A stretch of 64,000 nucleotides of DNA, taken from assembly GCA_964019335.1 (NCBI GenBank), contig OZ025740.1, forward strand, positions 1 through 64,000, read 5' to 3'. The position numbers and the translations under genes are program-made. Of this stretch, positions 54,231 through 62,508 are shown piece by piece. The number at the start of each line of letters is the position of its first letter. The first letter of the stretch is position 1. Under the pieces are notes generated by a model that was not told the origin of the DNA, ran no database searches, and saw nothing but the letters and a program-made list of their open reading frames with translations. Source of the stretch: Diplonema japonicum (Eukaryota > Euglenozoa > Diplonemea > Diplonemida > Diplonemidae).

Positions 54231-55138
54231 TTCCTGCGCCGATCCCTCGATCCAGACCTGCCTCCTCTGCGGGATCTGTCCTCGTTCTCCCCGGACGCCC
54301 TGCCTTCCCTGCGGCTTTTGCCTCCCTTCATTGTAGCGCTGTCCGTGAGCTTTCGCTTCCTGCGTCGACGGGTGAGCTCTTCGGCCAGGCGTTCTCCCTT
54401 TCTCAAAAAAGTAGGGACCGACTGCCCGTCGAACGCCTGCTGGATCGCGTCGGCGGCCTCCCAGTTGTCCCTGCTGCCCCTCTCTAGGGACTGCAGGCGG
54501 ACGATGGCTCGCTCGGCGAGGCGGACAAGCGTTGAGTTTAGCTCCACCGGGTCTTGACAGCCAATGGCCATTACGATCTCCTGCAGGTCCTTGACCCGCA
54601 TGCCTGCCTCCCAATCGTGGGGCCCGACGGTCAGCTGCCTGTACTGCATGGCGATGTTGGCCACCACCATGGGGCGCTCGCCCGGCTCTAACCACGCCCA
54701 CTTCGACGGCTCTAAGGCTTGCAGACCCCATAGCGGTGGGGGAGCCTGAGTGTCGGGGTTGTCCTGTGGTGAGTCGTCGGCGCTTGGCTCGTCGCGAAAA
54801 CCCTCCGAGTCCGCGGAAGACTGCGAGGCTAGGCGTCTGCGCCTTCCGTCGCGGATTCCGGGGAGGTTGACCCCAGTCGTACCCTCGGCGCTTGGCCCTC
54901 GATCAGCTCGGTCGGCTGAGAGTTCCAGCCGATGTCCCGACCCAAGGTGCGAACTCTCCACCCGGTCCCTAACCGTGGGGAGCAGCTCGGAGATGGCCCT
55001 TTGAACGGCCTGCTCGACGAGCCGGTCGACCCTGGTTCTCTTAGGGGTCGCCTCACTCCGGCCTGGCGTCTGGCACGGAGGCGGGGAGGTGGGTGATCCA
55101 ACCCTCTCTCCACCCGCTTTGGCAGTCTTCGGCGGCAT
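54227..55138 (-). CDS. Gag-like ORF of the recombinase element
   Basis: 303 residues from ATG 55138 (MPPKTAKAGGE). An upstream in-frame ATG at 55210 lies in the terminal repeat and is less likely. Basic, Pro/Ser-rich N-terminal half. A central ordered region (ALEPSKWAWLEPGERPMVV ... VKDLQEIVMAIGCQDPVELN) is followed by an Arg/Lys-rich end (RRRRKRKL ... RSRRGGRSGSRDRRRK) suited to RNA binding. Position first in the element and size fit a nucleocapsid-like protein. No zinc knuckle is seen. The frame is intact. Confidence 0.65.
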   Translation of the reverse strand: MPPKTAKAGGERVGSPTSPPPCQTPGRSEATPKRTRVDRLVEQAVQRAISELLPTVRDRVESSHLGSGHRLELSADRADRGPSAEGTTGVNLPGIRDGRRRRLASQSSADSEGFRDEPSADDSPQDNPDTQAPPPLWGLQALEPSKWAWLEPGERPMVVANIAMQYRQLTVGPHDWEAGMRVKDLQEIVMAIGCQDPVELNSTLVRLAERAIVRLQSLERGSRDNWEAADAIQQAFDGQSVPTFLRKGERLAEELTRRRRKRKLTDSATMKGGKSRREGRASGENEDRSRRGGRSGSRDRRRK

Positions 55139-55157
55139 TTTACTTTTTTGTTGTTCG

Positions 55158-55263
55158 CACGAGCAAAAAAGATTTTTAAAAAAGCTGCGAAAGTTTTTTG
55201 CTCGGCACAAGTTGCATAGAGTTATAAAATCATTTTTTGAAAGATAAATATTTGTAACAAAAA
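55158..55263 (-). repeat. Terminal repeat of the recombinase element, 5' copy
   Basis: Partner of 52079-52184 in the same orientation. It ends about 20 bp before the gag ATG and is followed on the outer side by an A run (55260-55271). Confidence 0.85.
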
Positions 55264-55265
55264 AA

Positions 55266-56579
55266 AAAAAGAAAGAAATGCACAGGTTAGTTTAGGCTCC
55301 TGTTTGAAAGTCTTTCCTGTCCAGCGCTTAGTCACCATTTTCCTCCTTTTCACAGCTAATTTTCTCGGATGATTTTTACTTTTTCTGGGAGGTCAGCTCA
55401 CAGGGGGGGGGGGGGGGGGGGGGGTGTTCGGGGTTCTCGAGTTGAGTCCAATAAATGGGGTTTTGGCTGCAACAACTCAAAGTGCAGGACAAACCCCCTC
55501 ATGGAGGGCCGCCCTTCTTGGGTGGGTTGGGGGGGGATCCATAATTCAAGTCCAAAATACGGTATTCTGAGTTTTATAGCTGCTTTGTGGGTTAGGTCAA
55601 CGGCTAGTAAGCGAAGGGCATGAACGCCAGGGATGTATAAGGCAATACATGATAACTTAGAAAGAAAAAAATGGAAAGAATATTTCTCCACTTGTAGCCC
55701 CTGCTGCGCTCGTGCCAAAAAAAAAAAAAAAAAAAAAATCCTGTCAACCAGTTTTTAGGAGAGGTCTATTTTTGCGGTGGCGCTAGTTGGTGCCCACCGT
55801 GGACTGGGAGGGAAAAAAAAAAAAAGAAAAGCCACTAGTGGTGTGTGTCTTTTCTCTTTCTTTTCTTTTAATGGAACCGAGCCAAGAGAAAGGTACAAAG
55901 CTTCTAAAGTTATCAAGATGATGAGTGAGATGGAAAAAAAAAAAAAAAAGAAAGAAAAAAAAAAGAGAAAAAAAAAAGGACCGTGGAAACGACCTGTCAG
56001 AAAAAGAAAAAAGAGAGTGCGAGTGGTGCTGTAATCGGTGATTTCTCGACTGGGAGCTTTTTCTTCTTTTCTTCTTTTTTTTTTTTTCACCATTTATTTC
56101 CACACCGGTTGTTCGTTGCACCAGCCCTGCGCGCTAAAAAAAAAAAAAAAAGAAGAAAAAAAAAAAAAAAAACAAAAAGATAAAAAAAAAGAGTCAGTTT
56201 TTAGCATTTGCGCACACTGTGTAAAATCCTGGGATACTTTACTGCGTACTTTGCTCTTACAAGAAACCGAGTAGTAGATCTATAAAAAGAAAAAAAAAAG
56301 AAAAAAAAAAGGAGGGGCAAGTGAAATGCTTTCAAGTTGCCATTTTCCACCAGAAAAAAAAAAAAAAAAAAAAAAAACCCACTTGAGGGCAGCCTCAGAC
56401 GGAATTTCTACCCCCTGCTTGCGTAGCTCGGTGCAAGTGCTACCGTGGCTCGCTTAGCTCTTTTGTAATGACTCTAGAGAGCCTTTTGCTCCTTTTTCCC
56501 GAGGCCAATTTAAAAAAAACTCAAAGTACAGGACAAGCCCCCGCTAGAGGGCCGCCCTATGGGAGGGGGGGGGGGGGGT
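55266..56579. other. Intergenic region, A- and G-run rich
   Basis: No gene. It contains G runs (about 55405-55424 and 56563-56577) and numerous A runs up to 24. A segment at 56190-56275 (TTTTTAGCATTTGCGCACAC, then ATCCTGGGATA, then ACTGCGTAC) is related to 30080-30150. At 55455-55515 and 56520-56560 the pair CTCAAAGT(G/A)CAGGACAA and GAGGGCCGCCCT recurs, marking a short local repeat. Confidence 0.6.
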
Positions 56580-58142
56580 CTATCTGTTAATACTCCCCTT
56601 CTGGAGCATTGCTTTCATCCCGATCGTGGCTGTGAGCGTCTTGCGAAGTCGAGTGATGCGATCCCGCTTGTAGGCGGCCTTCAAATCCATCAGCTTGTCG
56701 TGCGTGGACTGGGTAGCAAAAATGGGCCTCCTGGAGAAGCCTATAGCTGCCTTTCCTCCTATGGCGATGAGGGACTTCACCCTTTTCTGTTCATCCGCTG
56801 GGAAGGGGCGTCGCTTCTTCCGTGCCCTGCACGCTGCGTTTATCTTTACGATTAGGGCCTTGATTCTGCGTGCCCTATCTTCCAGCAGGCCTCCTAATGA
56901 TTTACCGGTCGTCCATTCGAAGTCAATGGCTAGCTCCACCGCCGACACCTCCGAGGTGGTGTCCTTCTCCACCCAGCGCAGCTGTGACAACCATTGTAGC
57001 AGCGGGTTCAGGTACTGGGACAGGACCCCACCCACTCCCTCGAGCTCGCCTGCTATCGGAACGGGGCATCTCTTTCCTACTACATTTCGTTCCCACGGTA
57101 GCGGCTGTGTGTTGACGTCCTCCTTCTGCACGAGCTCCACGTCCCGCTTCTCAACCACCACGGCCAAGTATCGTTGCAGTTTTTCCAGGTATGCAAAGGC
57201 ATGTCCTCTCGGCAGTATTGCGTGTAGCTCAAGACACAGGGGCCATCCCGTCCTGTGCCAGCTCGTCCCGTGCGCAGGCACACTCGTAGAGCTGATGGCG
57301 GAGTAAGGTTACCGTGTCCGGGTGTGGTGACTCACACAGGTCACAGCTGAACCCTTGTGTGCGTGGTACTTCCGTCGTTGGGACGTGGTCTATGCTGTCC
57401 CCGTCTTCCTCGGTGCCATCTCCTTCTGGTGCCAGGGGGACGCTCCTTTGATTCGTACCTGCATGCGGGCTAAGGTAGGGGACCCCTCCGGCGATCACCC
57501 GTCTCAGGCAGTAGGACATGAGTGGGTCCATGTTGTCCGCGCTGTCGTTCATCTTCGCCCAACACCTTGTCAAGGAGCGGGTCTTCTCCCCCTCCGACGT
57601 CCTCACACCGAGGCGGCAGTCCGACTCACGAATCGCTAACCCCTGCTTTTCCGCTTCTGCCAATTCGAGCGCTTCCTTTAAAGTGGTTTCCTTCGGGAGC
57701 CAAGCGACGGGGGATCTCGGCACATCCTTCGGTCTAATGAAGATCCCTCCCCTTCCGGACGTGTTCACGAATCTGTCGAGGCTGCCTTTCGGGATCGTCA
57801 CCAGCACGTCTACCCTCGGGGTCGGACCCTCCACGATCTTGTCGATCCTGTGGATTGTCTTGCAGTTCAAGTCCCGGAGGAGCTTTCGGGGTTCGGAGGG
57901 TTATATTCTCCCACGTCTGGGCCGAGGCGTGCGCTTTCGAGAAGATAATCGCGACCCGTGCGAATCTTGCCCCCCAGGTTGATGTCCACTGTGTCACTTG
58001 ATGTGCGCATGGCAATCCTCCCGCTCACTGCCAGTAGGAACATCTTCCTGTTCGTGAACTCTCCGTCTGCCTTGAGCACAATGTCGTACTCATCCCGTCC
58101 TGTGCCGCGGCGCTTCAGGATGAGCGCTTTGTTCCCGTACAT
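56580..58142 (-). pseudogene. Element X copy 2: retroelement-like protein with frameshifts
   Basis: Three overlapping frames (58142-57867, 57870-57229, 57281-56580) form one protein of about 510 residues broken by frameshifts near 57880 and 57250. Its N-terminal region (ALILKRRGTGRDEYDIVLKA, then GRIAMRTSSDTVDINLGGK) is followed by a globular domain (VLVTIPKGSLDRFVNTSGRG, then GIFIRPKDVP...VAWLPKETTLKEALELA...RLGVR). A C2H2-like finger (CDLCESPHPDTVTLLRH..YEC) is next, then the C-terminal region shared with element X copy 1 (LHAILPRG, VSAVELAIDFE, KSLGG, GFSRRPIFA). The family is unknown to me; a zinc-finger, nucleic-acid-binding protein of a protist retroelement is the likeliest reading. No RT is visible. 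Confidence 0.6.
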
Positions 58143-58146
58143 GCCA

Positions 58147-58147
<1 letters not shown>

Positions 58148-58194
<47 letters not shown>
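58148..58194 (-). promoter_or_regulatory. T45-AG tract: putative trans-splice acceptor of element X copy 2
   Basis: On the minus strand 45 consecutive T are followed at once by AG and then ATGGCATG, with the start codon of the element X frame 5 nt further on. This is the shape of an SL acceptor site with an extreme polypyrimidine tract. On the plus strand it is an A45 run and could instead be the tail of a plus-strand insertion. Confidence 0.45.
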
Positions 58195-58196
<2 letters not shown>

Positions 58197-58803
58197 TGTG
58201 AAAACTCGCGTTGCTTAGGTGTTCTTAACCAACAGTTTTCAGCACCATAGAGGACAGACTTAGCTAGGAAGAGTCAGTGGATATGCCTCTCGAAATTCCA
58301 CGCACTAAAGTGGGCCATAAGTGAATTGCTTCTTTTACCGACCAATCGCACTAATAATATGAATAACTCGCCCTTTTTTTCTTTTTTTCTTTTTTTGAAA
58401 TTGTAACCTTCTCAGGCGTGTTTCAAAGTGGAAGAAAAAGGGACAAGTCCAGGCATCTTTCGCTGTTTCTGAATCTTGCACAAACAAAATCCAAACAACA
58501 TAATGATATCTTTTTTTCTTCTTGTTTCTTTAAGCCTGCAAAAAAAAAAACAAAAAAAAGGAGGTTGTTGCTTCACGTCGAAGTTTCTTTTTTTTTTCTT
58601 TTTTTTCTTTTGAAGAGAGTGTAGAAAAAGAATGAAAAATACACACCACCGAGAGAAAAAGGATAGGAGGAAGAAAGAAGAGAAAAAGAAAAAGAAAAGA
58701 GTACTGACCGTTATTTGTACGTGTGGCAGCATAGAGAAGGTTATAAAATCGTGTAACAACTTTCCCCCCCCCCTTTTATTTCTTGCAAAAGAAATACAGG
58801 ACT
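58195..58803. other. Intergenic region
   Basis: No supported gene. T and A runs are frequent around 58375-58400 and 58535-58615. A purine-rich stretch at 58625-58705 is a pyrimidine tract on the coding strand. The 171-codon minus frame here is low-complexity and ends inside the downstream part of the next gene's frame region, so it was not accepted. Confidence 0.5.
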
Positions 58804-60135
58804 TCAAGTCCTCACTCCTGCAGCCAGTGTCTTCATAAAGCTGTCCCTCATGGTATAGTGCACAGGGATGTGCCGTCCGTTGGGAATGAGATCCCTGACG
58901 GCCCCGCAGGGGCTCACAGAGCACCACGTCACGTCAAGACTGCCCCACTCCGCCTTGGTGACCTTCGGCGGGATGACAACCATCTCCGTGGGGGGAGGAA
59001 GGGTCCTGTTCAACGTCATCCTTGCGATTTCGCAGTAAACGTCCTTGTCACACCTCTGCACAAGCTTGCTGTCCCCGTTGGGGATGAGGGCCACCTTATT
59101 CCCATCGATGTAAACACACCAAGAAACCTCCATCTGCTTCCATTCAGCATCGTCGTACTCCTCCTCCTCCATAGTCGCCACAATGGGCTCGAATTCCTGC
59201 CTATAAGAGTTAAGACGCTCCCGCCAGACTGGGGGACAGCTCGCAGGAATCCCCAGGGAATTCGGTGAGAAAAGGTCTTTTGCAAAGTGGGTGGGCGAGA
59301 ACCTCCTGAAATCCTGTGGGGGGGCGTTTAACCTTGGAGACATGGCAGAAGCGTGCGTAGGTGTGCGATTCTCGCAAGGGGGAGTCTTCGTTATCAAATT
59401 GACATCGAAGACAGAAGGGTCCCGCTTAGAATTGCACAACTTGCGAATGCCACTTTTTTCATTGTCATTATTCGACGATTTTACAATTATATCGAGGAGG
59501 GCTTCCTCTTCACGCTCGACGGCGGCCTTGCACTCCAGGATGAACTTGAGCTTGTCCGAAGGACTTACGGGTGTTGTGCTGCCGTTGGGAATGAGGCTTG
59601 CCCAGTGCCCACGGGTCGGAGCAGCCCAAACCAACTTGAAGCTGTCCCACTCCTGTTCTGTGTACGGGGTCACCAGCATGATGTTCAAGGAGTTCCTTAT
59701 GTGGCCCAACGTCACAAGCCTCCCCTCCGCTGCCTCTGTCGGGGGCAGTGTGAAGGTCCCGTCGAGAAGGGCGTCGTTCAGGCACCCGTCCTCCACATCG
59801 TCAACGAGGCCTAAGAACTCGTCACAGTTCTCCTTCGTCACCGCCTGCTCCATGCCCCCAGGAACGAGCTCCATCCCTGCCATCCCGGGCTTCTCCGGAA
59901 CCATGAAATACATCCCTTCCTTGAAGGTGCCCTTTTTCATTTCCTTCACGGCCGCCTGCCACTCCTTGTACCTAGCCGTGCATGTCCTTCTCATGATGCC
60001 TTCGATAGAACGGAACAACACGTCCTCCCCGGGCCTCGCCTGCACCAGCCCATCCACAAGCTGCTCCACCATCGCAGGGACACGGTGCTCTGAAAGGTAC
60101 TTCACTGCCTTCTTTTGGGGGTGTCTGCAATCCAT
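58804..60135 (-). CDS. RIIa-like docking-domain protein with LIPNG repeats
   Basis: 443 residues from ATG 60135. Residues about 9-45 (KAVKYLSEHRVPAMVEQLVD, then ARPGEDVL) fit the RIIa/DPY-30 dimerisation-docking fold used by PKA regulatory subunits and several flagellar proteins. The rest holds three repeats of about 25 residues built as E-W-x3-(L/V)-x-W ... (S/A)LIPNG, ending near residues 185, 353 and 418, with a degenerate fourth (MELVPGG) near 92. I do not know this repeat. There is no kinase or cyclic-nucleotide domain and no membrane segment. Lying next to an adenylyl cyclase and a cyclic-nucleotide-binding-domain gene, it could be a flagellar or signalling scaffold; that is inference from position and the N-terminal fold. 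Confidence 0.65.
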   Translation of the reverse strand: MDCRHPQKKAVKYLSEHRVPAMVEQLVDGLVQARPGEDVLFRSIEGIMRRTCTARYKEWQAAVKEMKKGTFKEGMYFMVPEKPGMAGMELVPGGMEQAVTKENCDEFLGLVDDVEDGCLNDALLDGTFTLPPTEAAEGRLVTLGHIRNSLNIMLVTPYTEQEWDSFKLVWAAPTRGHWASLIPNGSTTPVSPSDKLKFILECKAAVEREEEALLDIIVKSSNNDNEKSGIRKLCNSKRDPSVFDVNLITKTPPCENRTPTHASAMSPRLNAPPQDFRRFSPTHFAKDLFSPNSLGIPASCPPVWRERLNSYRQEFEPIVATMEEEEYDDAEWKQMEVSWCVYIDGNKVALIPNGDSKLVQRCDKDVYCEIARMTLNRTLPPPTEMVVIPPKVTKAEWGSLDVTWCSVSPCGAVRDLIPNGRHIPVHYTMRDSFMKTLAAGVRT

Positions 60136-60257
60136 GTTCTTTTTTTTTTTCCCGCTGCCTTTTCGTCAAAACAAAAATGTTAAATGTAATAGTAAACAAC
60201 TCAAGGTTAAGGTTAAGGTTATGCAAAGAAGCAAGGGCGTCCCTGGAAAAGGCCGCC

Positions 60258-62393
60258 TCATGCATCCAGTAGACTATCATGCAGAACGGGCTCCACTTGA
60301 ACCAGCTCCAAGGAGGTCCCGTCAGGTGCCTCGTGAGAGCCTGCGGCGCAGATGTGCAGCCCGTCCAGCGACATGCTGCTGATCTGTACCGAGGAGGCAT
60401 GGAAGCACAGCACCCCACAAGAGGCCGCCTTCGTGCAGAGAATGCTGCTCGATGCCACACCTGCTCCCACCACCGCCACGAACTTCTGCCTCTTCGCACC
60501 AACCGTTCCGTGCAGCACACTGCCCACAGATATCCCTATGTGCATTGGGATCTCTCCTCCATCCAACACCCCTTGCATCTTCACGAAAGCCAACGAGTTC
60601 TCCACGTGAGTAGTGCATGCCTTTAGTCCATTCCAGCACATCGCCACCCTGTTCCCTTGCAGAGACACAACCGTCCCATGAGTCCTCTCAGTGCACATCA
60701 GCACCTTCGACAGCTCGTAGTTCATCACACCCTCCACTGTGTCAGGTGCGTAGTTTTCCAACACAAGTTCCAATGTTCCCACAGAGGCCGAAGGGCAGCG
60801 TTGCAAGGTACTCACAGCGGAGAGTGTGCTGTTGAGCCTCAACGAACTGCCTGAACCACTGGATTCTGCTCCTGGATCCGAATGGAGCTTCTTTCCCGCA
60901 TTCCTCAGATATAACTGCTGTTCTATGTGACGCTGTCTTCCTTGCAGTTCTAAAGAAAGAAGAAGCAGCAGTGGGACTGGTTCCGTCACGCCCTTCAGTT
61001 CTATGGAGCCCATCGGAACCACGCACACATCAGAGAGGACGGGCCTTGCCTCCTCCATCACCACGGGGGTGACGGCCACAGCACCTCCGACACATGAGCT
61101 CTCGACCCGAGCCGCCTTGTTCACAGTGCCCCCGAAGTAGTCGTACCTCCCTGTCAGAGTGTTCAGCTGCACCTCCACCTCGCCATAGTGGACACCCACA
61201 CGCACACGAAGTCCATACCAGGGGCCTTCCTCTTCCCAGGAACATTGCTCCAGCGCCAGGAGGTCCTCGGGCCATACGCTGGATACGAGCCTTTCTTGCA
61301 CAGAGAGGCCGAACAGAACTGCATCAGCCGCACTCTCAAAAGCCACCATGAAGGCGTCCCCGATGGTTTTCACCTCGTAGCCCTCGTGCTCCGCCATGCA
61401 GCTCCTCACCGCAATGTCGTGGGTTTCGAGCCCCACTTTCATCCCCTCGGGGCAGGCCTCCCATGCGGCCGTCGATCCTTGGATGTCGGTGAAGACAACG
61501 GCCGCCTTGCGTGAGATCAGCCCAGGAATCGGGATCTCTTGTGTCGCCTTTCTTCTGCCTGTTTTATCAGCATCATAGAACAGGGCAGTGGGGAGGTAGG
61601 GGCGGTACACGTAAAGGTTTGAAAGGATCTTGCTGAAGGCGTCGTGGAGGGGAGGGGGGAGAGAGGCGGTTGAGATGATGCCCTCTGCCTGTGCGAGGTC
61701 GAAGCGGGACAGGGAGCTGGCGATCCGTTCCGTGGCGTCGATGACCGTCAACATCTTGGCGTGCTCATTTTGAAGGCCGTACGCAAAGCCACGTGTGAAG
61801 TAAAAGTCGAGCAGGATGACCGCAGCCTGTTCGAAATACGTTGCACAAGCTATGAAAACGTCAAGCTTGCAGGGAAGGTTCTCACAGGCGACGGACTCAC
61901 GACGCTCGCTTTGCGAAATAAGGAAAGAGTAGTCGTAGAGACCAAAACGAAACGCGTCCTCCATTGTAAGGAGAAGGAGCCACAACAGGAGGGCTGTGAT
62001 AAGAACTACCGACACGCTGTGACGCAGCTTACAAACAAGGCATATGTCAATGAGGACAACAAGGAACGGCCAGTTCTGGTGCCGGCCCATGCTTGACGCT
62101 AGGTTCCAGTCAGCCAGAAGAAAAGTCAACCCGTACAAGTAAAGCGCAGCCTCGATCATTCTGTACCGCAACCTGCGCTCCGTCAACAGCTGCAGAACCA
62201 TAGCTAACGACACCACGAGCCCAAGCACCCTGCGACTGTGTCCAAGCTTGGTGAAGTCACTTGCGGAGAGCAGCACCGCATTCCCAAATGCCACAAGCCC
62301 CGCAATACACCCCGTTATGAGAATCTTCTTGGTGAATGATGTCGAGCGGCTATCTCCCGGACGCACCAAATGCGTGTAAAGAAAACACCTCAT
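60258..62393 (-). CDS. Six-helix adenylyl cyclase with active-type C1 and degenerate C2 domains
   Basis: 711 residues from ATG 62393 (MRCFLYTHL), the start that aligns with the paralogues at 44.2 and 46.0 kb; ATGs at 62435 and 62498 are alternatives. Six membrane helices occupy about 20-205. The linker with SSLSRFDLAQAEGI follows. The class III C1 domain (about 290-470) has FTDIQGST and TIGDAFM, giving both metal-binding Asp residues, Lys in VKTIGD and Asp in RYDYFGG (the ATP-selecting pair; guanylyl cyclases have Glu and Cys), and VNKAARVE (Asn/Arg pair). So it should make cAMP. A second cyclase-homology domain (about 540-700) lacks those residues. Trypanosomatid receptor cyclases have one helix and one domain, so this layout is closer to the animal C1/C2 enzymes, though with one six-helix set only. 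Confidence 0.85.
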   Translation of the reverse strand: MRCFLYTHLVRPGDSRSTSFTKKILITGCIAGLVAFGNAVLLSASDFTKLGHSRRVLGLVVSLAMVLQLLTERRLRYRMIEAALYLYGLTFLLADWNLASSMGRHQNWPFLVVLIDICLVCKLRHSVSVVLITALLLWLLLLTMEDAFRFGLYDYSFLISQSERRESVACENLPCKLDVFIACATYFEQAAVILLDFYFTRGFAYGLQNEHAKMLTVIDATERIASSLSRFDLAQAEGIISTASLPPPLHDAFSKILSNLYVYRPYLPTALFYDADKTGRRKATQEIPIPGLISRKAAVVFTDIQGSTAAWEACPEGMKVGLETHDIAVRSCMAEHEGYEVKTIGDAFMVAFESAADAVLFGLSVQERLVSSVWPEDLLALEQCSWEEEGPWYGLRVRVGVHYGEVEVQLNTLTGRYDYFGGTVNKAARVESSCVGGAVAVTPVVMEEARPVLSDVCVVPMGSIELKGVTEPVPLLLLLSLELQGRQRHIEQQLYLRNAGKKLHSDPGAESSGSGSSLRLNSTLSAVSTLQRCPSASVGTLELVLENYAPDTVEGVMNYELSKVLMCTERTHGTVVSLQGNRVAMCWNGLKACTTHVENSLAFVKMQGVLDGGEIPMHIGISVGSVLHGTVGAKRQKFVAVVGAGVASSSILCTKAASCGVLCFHASSVQISSMSLDGLHICAAGSHEAPDGTSLELVQVEPVLHDSLLDA

Positions 62394-62437
62394 AGGTTCT
62401 CTTCTTTTTTTTTTATTTTTGTCTCCCCTACTCATGA

Positions 62438-62463
62438 CTACAAGACAGAGGAAAAGAATAAGA
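62438..62463 (-). promoter_or_regulatory. Putative trans-splice acceptor for the adenylyl cyclase gene
   Basis: The minus strand reads CTTATTCTTTTCCTCTGTCT then TGTAG, followed two bases later by ATG 62435. If used, the leader to the preferred ATG 62393 is about 45 nt and the ATG at 62498 would lie outside the mRNA. No transcript data. Confidence 0.45.
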
Positions 62464-62508
62464 TATTGAAAACATGGTGACGAGACTGACAAGTCCATCT
62501 AATGTATT

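Larger units (their letters stand above)
52043..55265 (-). mobile_element. VIPER/DIRS-like tyrosine-recombinase retroelement, internally deleted
   Basis: The order on the minus strand is gag-like ORF, tyrosine recombinase, remnant of reverse transcriptase, RNase H, as in VIPER of Trypanosoma cruzi. Both ends carry the same 106-bp sequence in direct orientation. At the left end that repeat is itself flanked by two copies of a short sequence (TAATTCTTTATGACTATATG, then TCTTTGTTGTTCG), reminiscent of the split direct repeats of this class. The polymerase core with the YxDD motif is missing and the recombinase has frameshifts, so the element cannot move by itself. The terminal repeats differ by about one base, so insertion or exchange was recent. 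Confidence 0.75.

Noticed and set aside
58412-58927. 171-codon minus-strand frame
   Set aside because: It is composed of Phe/Lys-rich low-complexity sequence from T and A runs and overlaps the end of the RIIa-like gene in another frame.
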